Positions 1-7,418 of a DNA stretch of 20,729 nt are shown in pieces. This DNA comes from CAYNYM01 sp049366815 (GTDB lineage: Bacteria; Desulfobacterota; DSM-4660; Desulfatiglandales; HGW-15). Every line of letters begins with the position of its first letter. Position 1 is the stretch's first letter. The notes beneath the pieces were generated by a model. That model was not told where the DNA came from. It did not search any database and saw only the letters and a program-made list of their open reading frames with translations. A program made the position numbers and the translations under genes. The stretch covers positions 1 through 20,729 of the forward strand of contig JBMNCO010000077.1 of NCBI GenBank assembly GCA_049366815.1. Reading direction: 5' to 3'.

Positions 1-110
1 GATTTTGTTCGGTTCACGGTTCATAGATCTGGCGATCCTCCTTGGCGAAGATGAGGAAAATTATCTTAAATGTACAGTCACTCTTGTCCAAAATAGAATG
101 TGCCGCTCCA

Positions 111-245
111 AGCAGGGATCGGCATGTTCTCTCCGCTACGCTCCCTCCGCCATCCATGGCTCCGGTCGCTGCGGGATTTTGGCCCTTCATCTGTCCTGAT
201 TCAGGGCCAAAATACGCCCGCTCCGAGAAAATCCCGGTCCCTGCT
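111..245. repeat. Large nested imperfect inverted repeat
   Basis: Outer arms at 111-122 (AGCAGGGATCGG) and 234-245 (CCGGTCCCTGCT) pair at 11 of 12 positions. Inside them a perfect 11-bp inverted repeat lies at 176-186 (ATTTTGGCCCT) and 203-213 (AGGGCCAAAAT). A competing pair, GGGATTTT at 173-180 and AAAATCCC at 228-235, would give an alternative fold. No T tract follows, so it does not look like an intrinsic terminator. It could be a REP- or MITE-like dispersed element, a structured RNA, or a protein-binding palindrome; the window contains only one copy. Confidence 0.5.
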
Positions 246-803
246 TTCCGCTACCTGGGTTGGAACCTCAACGCGAAGATGACTGTTTTGCGTTCCCAAC
301 TGCCTGATTTAACACTATCCCGTGCAAAAAATAGACTCGTTTTGGACACTAATGATGTACAGTATGGGTTGTGGCCGTACCATGTTTCGCGGAAAAAACG
401 ACCTGTGAGGCCCCACATCGCATTTTCCCGCATCAGATACCATAGAAGGGAAACTTAATAAAGGGATATTTGGTTCGGCTTTCGGGGGTTTCTTTTTGCT
501 TTATTCGGGTGGATGCGCGCTTAAGATGCATGGTTACCGTGTTTCGCCGGACGCCCGGTTCCACGACGACAGACCGGCCTGAAACCTCGCCTTTCAATAC
601 AAAATATCCAGAAATACCTTCATCGGTATCATGAGGAGCCCTCATTGCAAAGGAGAGATTCAGCACGTTTCAGGTTATGGGCCTTAGACTTTATGTTCAC
701 GTTTTTTATATGTTTTTGCATTGTCTGTGACACCCGGCCTGATCTGTAAAATTGTGCCGCCTCTTGAGTCCCCATTCAGCCGAAAAAAGCTGGACAATTA
801 ATT

Positions 804-860
804 TTACGGTGTGTAAAAAACCCTGACTATTATTATCGTGGGTTCAAAAAAAGGTTACAC
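804..860. promoter_or_regulatory. Candidate activator-binding palindromes upstream of the sigma54 promoter
   Basis: TTAC-N5-GTAA at 804-816 is a short dyad. Its GTGTAA half (811-816) is mirrored by TTACAC at 855-860. These lie roughly 65-120 bp upstream of the -24 element, the range where bacterial enhancer-binding proteins usually bind. Assignment is positional inference only, because such short motifs occur by chance. Confidence 0.25.
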
Positions 861-922
861 GGTGCTTCTTTTATTTATCTGTAAAATCTCAGTGTTAGAG
901 GATTAATTCAATCTTGGCCTTT

Positions 923-938
923 TTGGCACACATATTGC
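923..938 (+). promoter_or_regulatory. Sigma54 (RpoN) -24/-12 promoter for hppA
   Basis: TTGGCACACATATTGC matches the -24/-12 consensus TGGCAC-N5-TTGC exactly. The invariant GG (925-926) and GC (937-938) are separated by the required 10 nt. Transcription would start about 12 nt further on, near position 950, giving a leader of about 150 nt before the hppA start codon. The orientation faces hppA and no other gene intervenes. Sigma54 promoters need an ATP-hydrolysing activator, so expression of the pyrophosphatase is probably under signal-dependent control. Confidence 0.75.
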
Positions 939-960
939 GCACCCCAAGGGTGGTGTAAAT

Positions 961-1045
961 GCGCCCGCCATCTTTGCTCGAGCGCTCTGAATCCGCGGCG
1001 GGTGTAATAATTGCCCTGTATAACGATTTTGTCTCATTAAAATCG
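961..1045 (+). promoter_or_regulatory. Structured 5' leader of hppA (two hairpins)
   Basis: The first stem pairs 961-969 (GCGCCCGCC) with 997-1005 (GGCGGGTGT) over 9 bp including G-U wobbles, and encloses the palindrome GCTCGAGC. The second pairs CGATTTT (1024-1030) with AAAATCG (1039-1045) across an 8-nt loop. No T run follows the first stem, so attenuation by termination is not evident. I recognise no known riboswitch. Confidence 0.35.
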
Positions 1046-1098
1046 AAGAAATAATGTGCATTCCTATTCATTAATTCCTAACGAGGGGGCGTAAAATC

Positions 1099-3342
1099 AT
1101 GACCAATTTATCACTGACAATTCCTCTGATTGCCGTCGCTAGTTCGGTGCTGGCCCTGTTTTTTGCTTATTATTTCTTTAGAAACATGATGGCAAATTCC
1201 GAAGGCACACCACGTATGAAGGAGATTGCGCTTTATGTAAGCGATGGTGCAATGGCATACCTCAAACGGCAATATAAGGTCGTTGGGTATGCCTTTCTCG
1301 TCTTAATCGGACTCTTTTTAATTTTATCCTATTTGGGCATACAGAACCCATTCGTTCCGGTTGCCTTTCTCACGGGAGGATTTTTTTCAGGGCTTTGCGG
1401 ATTTCTGGGCATGAAAACCGCAACGAATGCCTCCTCCCGAACTGCTCAAGGGGCATCCGAATCATTAAACAAAGGCCTGCAAATCGCATTTCGCAGCGGG
1501 GCTGTCATGGGTCTGGTCGTTGTTGGTTTCGGCTTATTGGATATTTCACTGTGGTATCTCATCCTTGATAACATCGTTTTCACCCCGGAGCACATGGATA
1601 CCGGACTCCACTTGTTCGGCCTCGACCTCGTGCATGCAGGGGCTACGGAGCGGCAGAAATACATTGAAATCACAACCACCATGCTGACATTTGGTATGGG
1701 AGCCTCAACTCAGGCACTCTTTGCCCGTGTGGGGGGAGGCATTTATACCAAAGCCGCCGATGTCGGCGCAGACCTTGTTGGGAAAGTCGAGGCCGGCATC
1801 CCTGAAGATGATCCGCGCAATCCTGCAACGATTGCCGATAACGTAGGTGATAACGTCGGAGACGTTGCCGGCATGGGAGCCGACCTGTATGAATCATATG
1901 CAGGTTCAATCCTGGCCACGGCGGCCCTGGGTGCGGCCCTGGTCAACGAAAATATTTCACAGGTACAGGCCATTACAGCGCCGATGCTTGTTGCGGCAAT
2001 TGGGATTATCCTATCCATTGTCGGGATTTTTATGGTGCGTACGAAAGAGAGTGCTACCCAAAAGAACTTGCTCCGCTCTTTGTTCATCGGAACATTCGGA
2101 AGCTCTGTGTTTATCTTGATGGCCGTTGCCATTTTGGCCCTGATGGGGTGGATAACCTGGGGTGTTTTCGGTTCGGTTGTCGCCGGTTTGATTGCAGGCG
2201 TTATTATCGGGCAGGGAACGGAATACTATACCTCAGACGAATATAAACCTACCCAAGGCATTGCAAAGCAGGCACAACAGGGCCCTGCAACGACCATTAT
2301 AGACGGAATCGCCGTCGGTATGTTTTCAACCTGGATCCCGGTAGTGGCCATCGTGGTCGGTATCATCGCGGCCTTTGGCTTTGCCGGTGGCTTTACTGAC
2401 TTCCCACAAGGTGTTTACGGAATCGGGTTTGCTGCTGTCGGAATGCTTTCCACCCTGGGTATCACCCTTGCCACGGATGCCTTCGGCCCTATCGCGGATA
2501 ACGCCGGTGGAAATGCCGAAATGAGCAAGCTGCCTGCAGAAGTCCGCCAGCGCACAGATGCCCTGGATATGTTGGGAAACACGACAGCCGCTACCGGTAA
2601 AGGCTTCGCTATTGGATCGGCCGCCCTGACAGCCATGGCGCTTTTGGCGGCCTACATGGAAGAAATCAGATTGTGGCTGGGGAAAATCCCCGGAAAGGCC
2701 GAGTTATTCATGTCGGTGACGGGGGTGTCCGACATAGCCAATGCAACAATCACCGATTTTGTGAGCTTCTACAACCTCTCATTGTTCAACCCCATGTTGT
2801 TGGGTGGATTATTTATCGGTGCCATGATGGCCTTTGTGTTCTGCGCCATGACTATGAAGGCCGTGGGCCGGGCAGCCGGTGCAATGGTTGAGGAAGTACG
2901 CCGTCAGTTTAGAAGTATTCCAGGCATCATGGAAGGAACGGGCATCCCTGAATATGCAAAATGTGTGGCTATTTCTACAAAAGGCGCCCAACGCGAAATG
3001 ATCGTTCCTTCCATGTTAGCCATAGCGGTTCCTGTAATCGTCGGCCTGGTCATGGGCGTTGCCGGTGTAGTCGGCCTGTTGGCCGGGGGCCTGACCGCAG
3101 GATTCACCCTGGCCAGCATGCTGAACAATTCAGGTGGGGCATGGGACAACGCCAAGAAGTATATCGAAAAAGACAACTACGGAGGAAAGGGCAGCGACAG
3201 CCACAAGGCCGGTGTTGTCGGTGATACTGTCGGCGATCCGTTCAAAGATACTTCCGGGCCGTCGTTAAACATCCTTATCAAATTGATGACCATGGTTTCA
3301 GTCGTAATGGCGGGACTGACTGTCGGGTTCAGTCTCTTCTGA
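1099..3342 (+). CDS. hppA: K+-dependent membrane-bound ion-translocating pyrophosphatase
   Basis: Integral inner-membrane enzyme of 747 residues that couples hydrolysis of pyrophosphate to export of H+ and/or Na+. Length and about 16 hydrophobic segments fit the family. The substrate site DVGADLVGKVE is at 221-231, followed by the Mg-PPi-binding aspartates of DNVGDNVGD (248-255). GNTTAATGKG (493-502) has Ala and Gly where K+-independent enzymes carry Lys and Thr, which places it in the K+-dependent class. The gating glutamate sits in DLYES (E265), the spacing found in Na+-pumping members, not one turn later as in plant H+ enzymes. The ATG is preceded by GAGGGGG at 1083-1089. The gene is monocistronic, between a sigma54 promoter and an intrinsic terminator. 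Identity is certain; the pumped ion is not. Confidence 0.97.
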   Translation: MTNLSLTIPLIAVASSVLALFFAYYFFRNMMANSEGTPRMKEIALYVSDGAMAYLKRQYKVVGYAFLVLIGLFLILSYLGIQNPFVPVAFLTGGFFSGLCGFLGMKTATNASSRTAQGASESLNKGLQIAFRSGAVMGLVVVGFGLLDISLWYLILDNIVFTPEHMDTGLHLFGLDLVHAGATERQKYIEITTTMLTFGMGASTQALFARVGGGIYTKAADVGADLVGKVEAGIPEDDPRNPATIADNVGDNVGDVAGMGADLYESYAGSILATAALGAALVNENISQVQAITAPMLVAAIGIILSIVGIFMVRTKESATQKNLLRSLFIGTFGSSVFILMAVAILALMGWITWGVFGSVVAGLIAGVIIGQGTEYYTSDEYKPTQGIAKQAQQGPATTIIDGIAVGMFSTWIPVVAIVVGIIAAFGFAGGFTDFPQGVYGIGFAAVGMLSTLGITLATDAFGPIADNAGGNAEMSKLPAEVRQRTDALDMLGNTTAATGKGFAIGSAALTAMALLAAYMEEIRLWLGKIPGKAELFMSVTGVSDIANATITDFVSFYNLSLFNPMLLGGLFIGAMMAFVFCAMTMKAVGRAAGAMVEEVRRQFRSIPGIMEGTGIPEYAKCVAISTKGAQREMIVPSMLAIAVPVIVGLVMGVAGVVGLLAGGLTAGFTLASMLNNSGGAWDNAKKYIEKDNYGGKGSDSHKAGVVGDTVGDPFKDTSGPSLNILIKLMTMVSVVMAGLTVGFSLF

Positions 3343-3380
3343 GTCGGTGGAGCCTTTTATCCTTCAACGGCATTTCTCTC

Positions 3381-3414
3381 AAAGGCCGGTTCAGTAAGGG
3401 AGCCGGCCTTTTAA
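3381..3414 (+). terminator. Rho-independent terminator of hppA
   Basis: AAAGGCCGG (3381-3389) pairs perfectly with CCGGCCTTT (3403-3411) around a 13-nt loop and runs into TTTT then AAAA. It lies 38 nt after the hppA stop. The A-rich left flank means it may also stop transcription arriving from the minus-strand genes on the right. Confidence 0.85.
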
Positions 3415-3611
3415 AATTCATGACTGGCAGAAATGCCTCCTGTGAATCAAAAATTGTGGAAGCCGAGAAGGTTTCGGGCGCCCTGCTTCGATCAATGCGC
3501 GGATAGCGAAGGGTTCGGAAACTCATAGCCTTCAGCCTAACCAACCTGAACAGTTACAAATTTTCTACCCGACTTTTTACGAGTGCATCAAATGTCGTCT
3601 CATGAAAACAA

Positions 3612-4268
3612 TTATTTCGTCACCAGCCCCTTCTCGATGGCATAGGCCGTGAGGGCCGAGGCGGTGTGCAAGTCCAGCTTCTGCATGATATTCGCCCTGT
3701 GTTTTTCCACGGTCTTGACGCTGATGCAGAGGTAATCTGCGATTTCCTTGTTCTGGTACCCCTCTCCGACGAGTTTCAGCACCTCCTTTTCCCGTATGGT
3801 CAAGGTATCCCACGATGACCTTGTTCTGATGGTCCGTTGGCTCTCAAGATATCCCTCCAGGATCTTCCCGGATATCTCCGGACTCACATATTGCTTTCCT
3901 GAGAGGACGGCCCTGATGGCCATCAGCAGCTCGTCCAGATCCGAGGACTTGAGACAATAACCATCCGCGCCCGAACGGAAGGCCTCAAGGACGTAATCCT
4001 CCTCTCTGTGCATGGTCAAGGCGAGGATCTTGGTATTCGCGCAGGTCTTTTTCACCTCCAAGATGACGGAGATCCCATTCATTTTGGGCATGCTCAGGTC
4101 GAGGATGGCCAGATCCGGTTCCATCTCCTTGATTACCCGTATGGCTTTCAGTCCGTCCTCAGCCTCTCCCACCACAGTCATTTCACCCTCCGCGTTCAGC
4201 ATGGACTGAAGCCCCCGCCTCAATATCGCGTGATCTTCCGCAATGACGACTCGTTTTTGTTCCTGCAT
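3612..4268 (-). CDS. NarL/FixJ-family response regulator (REC + LuxR-type HTH)
   Basis: A 218-residue two-component response regulator. The receiver domain (about 5-120) has the acidic pair E11/D12, phosphoacceptor D57 in LAILDLSMP, conserved T85 and K107. The C-terminal helix-turn-helix (about 154-210) shows the LuxR/NarL signature in LTIREKEVLKLVGEG and ISVKTVEKHRANIMQKLDL. The start at 4268 is chosen because GGGAGGGGA lies just upstream and the receiver begins at once; an in-frame ATG at 4319 would add 17 low-complexity residues. It lies 327 nt downstream of a receiver-kinase gene on the same strand, a plausible partner. The target genes cannot be read from the sequence. Confidence 0.92.
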   Translation of the reverse strand: MQEQKRVVIAEDHAILRRGLQSMLNAEGEMTVVGEAEDGLKAIRVIKEMEPDLAILDLSMPKMNGISVILEVKKTCANTKILALTMHREEDYVLEAFRSGADGYCLKSSDLDELLMAIRAVLSGKQYVSPEISGKILEGYLESQRTIRTRSSWDTLTIREKEVLKLVGEGYQNKEIADYLCISVKTVEKHRANIMQKLDLHTASALTAYAIEKGLVTK

Positions 4269-4595
4269 TTGTCCCCTCCCATGCCGCCCCATGCCGGCAT
4301 ATGAAGAAAAGGCTCGCATTCCCCCATGGATCGAAACTCAAAGCCGTTCTATTTCAGGTATCATGTCTTTTCGAGAGTCAATTACTGTCTGTCACTTGTA
4401 TACCATGTCTGCAGGCTCCGGTAAAGGAACTGTAAAATGACAACATTTCCGGCAGGGCGGGCGCCTGGAATCCGACACCAAAAGGACAGGATGCAGGGAA
4501 AATCAAGAGATATCCTTGTAGATAAAGACAAAAGTCTCATCATTGATAACGATGCTGATATCACCCCCGCGGGATTCCGCATCCTTCTTATCTTC
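4269..4595. other. Intergenic region between kinase and response regulator
   Basis: No gene is supported in these 327 nt. Reading on the minus strand towards the regulator there is a TTGACT (about 4377-4382) that could serve as a -35 element, but no good -10 hexamer follows at 16-18 nt. A short palindrome ATGCCGGCAT lies near 4290. The gap suggests the regulator has its own promoter and is not strictly co-transcribed with the kinase. Confidence 0.4.
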
Positions 4596-5822
4596 TCACC
4601 GTTGTGTCACCACGGCGCAGGGTCCGGTGAGCGACTGACTCGAAAGGGTTTTGCTGATAGAGAGATATACTGTAAAGCCCCGGGTGTCTTCCGGCTCGGC
4701 CCACACATCTCCGCCGTGCTGCTCGGCGATTTCCTTCACAATGGCCAGGCCCAGTCCCGCTCCGTCAATGCGCGAAGAGCTTTTCTCCCTGACAAACATA
4801 TTGAAAATGCGGTCCTTATCCATTGTGTTCAGGCCCGCACCGTCATCAGCAACGGAAAGGATATGGTGCGTATCTGTTTCATGGTAGCGGACGGTGATTT
4901 TGCTCATCGCTTCGCCGCCATACTTCAGCGCATTGTCCACCAGGTTTCTGAGACACCGCAGGACTGCCAAAGGGTCGGCTGTAATTCGCGGGTTGCCCTC
5001 CGGACTCTCCCAGGAAACCCCCTGAAGGACCATTTTAGGCGAGAATTCGTCGCGCACGGCGTTGCAGACATCCCGAAGTCCCAGGTCCTCCAAAGCAGCC
5101 GGGACTTCCGTGGTGGAGATATAAAGGTTGATCATCTCCACGAGCCTAGCAAGTTGTTCGGAAGCCAAGAGGATCTGCTCGCAGTAGTGCTTTCCTCGAT
5201 CATTCAGGTAATCTCCATAATGATCTTTCAGTCTTCTTGTTAAACCATGAATCGCCAGCACAGGGCTTTTCAGGTCATGGCTGACCGAGTACGCGAATCG
5301 CTTTATCTTCTCAGAACTGATTCTCAACGCCTCATTCACCTCGCGCAATTCGCGCGTACGCTCTTCCACCCGCTGCTCCAATCTGTCGCGGGCCTGCGCC
5401 AGGGCATCCATGGTTCGCGTCTTCTCGATGGCGTAACGGATAGACCTTTCAAGGATGGAAGGGGTGATCTCATCCTTGACCAGGTAATCCGCTGCACCCT
5501 CCATCATGGCGGCCATGTCGACCTCATAACGAGGCTGTCCTGTCAGAAAAATAATCGGAATGGGAATGGCCCTGGATTTTGCCTCTCTCAGCAGGTCAAA
5601 ACCCTCGTAGGTGTCCAGTAGAAAGTCCAGAAGACAAACGGCATGCGCGCGACTTTCCATCGCCCTGAGCGCGTCATCATAGTCCGTGACCCAGACCAGA
5701 TCATACCGGTTCGTTGTGATCTCTTCGAGTTGGTCACGGATAATGATGTAATCGTCCTCATCGTCTTCCACCAGGAGGACAGGTATGATTTCGGAGCCAT
5801 TTTTGTGATCCTGCAGCTTCAT
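4596..5822 (-). CDS. Soluble receiver-histidine kinase (REC-coiled coil-HisKA-HATPase)
   Basis: A 408-residue cytoplasmic signalling protein without transmembrane segments. An N-terminal receiver domain (about 13-130) has E19/D20/D21, phosphoacceptor D66 and K116. A charged coiled-coil linker (about 137-170) follows. The HisKA dimerisation helix has the phosphorylated His182 in SVSHDLKSP. The ATP-binding domain shows the N box NLVDNALKYG (293-302), G1 DDGAG (326-330) and G2 GAGLGLA (354-360). With a receiver as its only input, it probably sits in the middle of a phosphorelay or is set by another kinase. The ribosome-binding site before the ATG is weak. The likely output is the NarL-type regulator downstream, although that class is more often served by HisKA_3 kinases. 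Confidence 0.9.
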   Translation of the reverse strand: MKLQDHKNGSEIIPVLLVEDDEDDYIIIRDQLEEITTNRYDLVWVTDYDDALRAMESRAHAVCLLDFLLDTYEGFDLLREAKSRAIPIPIIFLTGQPRYEVDMAAMMEGAADYLVKDEITPSILERSIRYAIEKTRTMDALAQARDRLEQRVEERTRELREVNEALRISSEKIKRFAYSVSHDLKSPVLAIHGLTRRLKDHYGDYLNDRGKHYCEQILLASEQLARLVEMINLYISTTEVPAALEDLGLRDVCNAVRDEFSPKMVLQGVSWESPEGNPRITADPLAVLRCLRNLVDNALKYGGEAMSKITVRYHETDTHHILSVADDGAGLNTMDKDRIFNMFVREKSSSRIDGAGLGLAIVKEIAEQHGGDVWAEPEDTRGFTVYLSISKTLSSQSLTGPCAVVTQR

Positions 5823-5881
5823 GGTTTCGTCTCATCCTTGATATGATGCGTTTTAAATCCCCGCTGTTCAATGATGAAGGG

Positions 5882-6150
5882 TCACGAAGTCTTAGGGCTG
5901 TTTATGACGGCCTCGATAATCAGTTGAGCCCAGTCGTCCACCCGTCTTTCCGTCTCCACATATTTCACCAGCCGTTCCGAGATTCTCCGCTCCTGCCTCA
6001 ACGCCTTTGCAACCCTGCCGCCAGATTCATCCCGTCCTCCAGAGGCGTCAGCAGCATGATGTCCACTTCCTTCAAAAAACATGGGTCACAGGGGACAGGT
6101 CCCTGCGACGACATTTCCTCGATGCCCCGGGACTTTCCACTGATGAGCAT
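5882..6150 (-). pseudogene. otsA: Decayed trehalose-6-phosphate synthase (OtsA, GT20) C-terminal remnant
   Basis: Two adjacent minus-strand frames together recall the end of OtsA. The first (start 6150, stop at 5998-6000) contains KEVDIMLLTPLEDGMNLAA, close to the OtsA nucleotide-sugar motif ADVxLVTPLRDGMNLVAKE. The second frame (about 6010 down to the stop at 5882-5884) reads ERRISERLVKYVETERRV then DDWAQLIIEAV, like the OtsA tail ER-x-R...V...D...W. In intact OtsA some 55-60 residues separate these blocks; here nearly all are gone and the frame is shifted. The N-terminal two thirds are missing. It follows treT directly, so a trehalose-phosphate route was probably once encoded beside the TreT route. 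The match is from memory of the family. Confidence 0.6.
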
Positions 6151-6172
6151 TGAGCAACGACGCAAGACACTC

Positions 6173-7417
6173 TCACAGCTCTATCCGCTCCTCCTTCTCA
6201 TGGAGCAACCCGTACATCAGGGTGAGATATTCTCTGAGGTGACGGGTCACGAGAAAATTCTCCCGCACAAACTCCCGTGCCTTCAGGCCCATTTCAGCAA
6301 GCCTGTCGGCATGGTGGAAGAGATAACGCATGCGCAGAGCCGCCCCTTCGGGGCTGTTTACGAGGAAGCCCGTGTGATGATTGACGACCTGGATTCGGAT
6401 GCCCCCCGTGTCTCCGCCGATGACGGGCCGTTCTTTCCACATGGCCTCCGTGACCGTCAAACCGAAGCCCTCCCGAATCGACTTCTGCATGACAATCCAG
6501 GCCGCCCGCTGCAGGGCGTTAATACCCCGGTGATCATCAGCCGGAAGCAGGAGTACGTGGATGTCTGGATCATCCCCCGCGGTGGTCAGCACCTCTTTAA
6601 ATATCAGTTCCCCCTCCGGGTCATCCGCTGCCCCGCCTCCGGCAAGGACGAGCTGGAGATCGGGGATGAATTGTTTGGCCAACCTATAGGCATAGACAAC
6701 CCCGATCGGGTCTTTGAAGCGATCGTAGCGTGATATCTGGACGATCAGCGGACGCTCCGGATCGATATGAAATTTCTCAAGGACCTTTTCAATTTCATCC
6801 TTTTCCAGGGCCATGTTCTTCTCGTGGAGGGGGTCGATACTCGGCGCGATGAGGTAGACCGGGTGAGGCATGGGACGGGTAAAGGATGAAAGAGAAAAAA
6901 TGCTCGCGTCGTAGGGGGACACGTGATTCTTCAGATATTTCCATACAGGTCTGAAGGGCCGGCTGGCATCGATGTGGCACCGCCAGACCCACTTCCCTTT
7001 CCGGCCCGGACAATAATGAATCAAGGCCGCGGGCTGGGGATCGTGGATGATCACCACATCCGCCGCTTCCAGGACGGGTCTCAGTATCTCCGCCGTATTT
7101 TGATTCGTCTCCTCATAGACCTGCAGCAGTCTCTCAGGAATCTCCGCCCGTTCTCCCTGAATGGCATTGTGGATCATTTTTGTGCATTGATAAAATCCTG
7201 CCTCACCCGTAATGACTTCCCAGGATGCCTGGAGTCCTAATTCCTGCATCAAAGGCACCATCTTGGACAGGATCTCGGCCACACCACCACCAAGCCGCGT
7301 CGAGTTGACGTGCACCACGCGCATGCCTTGCAAGGGCGCGGCCAACTGCCTCAGCTGTTCAATCACATCAACGCCGGCTACAGACTTGTATTTATCCAAT
7401 GAAAAGGTCGCATCCAT
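6173..7417 (-). CDS. treT: Trehalose synthase TreT-type GT4 glycosyltransferase
   Basis: A 414-residue cytoplasmic glycosyltransferase of the GT-B fold. TreT transfers glucose from an NDP-glucose to glucose to form trehalose, a compatible solute and reserve sugar. The N-terminal domain has VVHVNSTRLGGGVAEIL (34-50), typical of TreT. The C-terminal domain has SRYDRFKDP (229-237) and the GT4 E-x7-E motif EGFGLTVTE (316-324). Length fits the family. The start codon lies 1 nt after the DUF5752 stop, so the two are translationally coupled. An otsA remnant follows. Substrate specificity between ADP- and UDP-glucose cannot be read; some members make related disaccharides. Confidence 0.88.
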   Translation of the reverse strand: MDATFSLDKYKSVAGVDVIEQLRQLAAPLQGMRVVHVNSTRLGGGVAEILSKMVPLMQELGLQASWEVITGEAGFYQCTKMIHNAIQGERAEIPERLLQVYEETNQNTAEILRPVLEAADVVIIHDPQPAALIHYCPGRKGKWVWRCHIDASRPFRPVWKYLKNHVSPYDASIFSLSSFTRPMPHPVYLIAPSIDPLHEKNMALEKDEIEKVLEKFHIDPERPLIVQISRYDRFKDPIGVVYAYRLAKQFIPDLQLVLAGGGAADDPEGELIFKEVLTTAGDDPDIHVLLLPADDHRGINALQRAAWIVMQKSIREGFGLTVTEAMWKERPVIGGDTGGIRIQVVNHHTGFLVNSPEGAALRMRYLFHHADRLAEMGLKAREFVRENFLVTRHLREYLTLMYGLLHEKEERIEL

Positions 7418-7418
7418 G

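Larger units (their letters stand above)
1..1098. other. Gene-free leader region upstream of hppA
   Basis: I see no convincing protein-coding gene in this 1.1 kb. Open frames on either strand are short, mutually overlapping and resemble no family I know. The left edge has two tandem heptamer-like units (GGTTCAC, GGTTCAT at about 11-24), a type of degenerate short repeat common in intergenic DNA. Positions 111-245 form a large imperfect inverted repeat. The right third holds AT-rich sequence with possible activator sites, a sigma54-type promoter (923-938) and a structured leader for the pyrophosphatase gene. Base composition is visibly more AT-rich than in the ATPase block at the other end of the window. 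Confidence 0.6.

Noticed and set aside
42..458. A 138-codon plus-strand open frame at the left end
   Set aside because: It runs straight through the large inverted repeat, has no supporting ribosome-binding site and no recognisable similarity.
3329..3544. A 71-codon minus-strand frame downstream of hppA
   Set aside because: It crosses the hppA stop and the intrinsic terminator hairpin. The segment has some protein-like character and might be a repeated intergenic element, but I cannot support it as a gene.
4437..5243. A 268-codon plus-strand open frame over the kinase gene
   Set aside because: It is antisense to the HisKA and ATPase domains of the receiver-kinase and has no ribosome-binding site or recognisable domain.
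5843..6733. A 296-codon plus-strand open frame
   Set aside because: It is antisense to treT and the otsA remnant; the minus-strand frames carry the real glycosyltransferase motifs.
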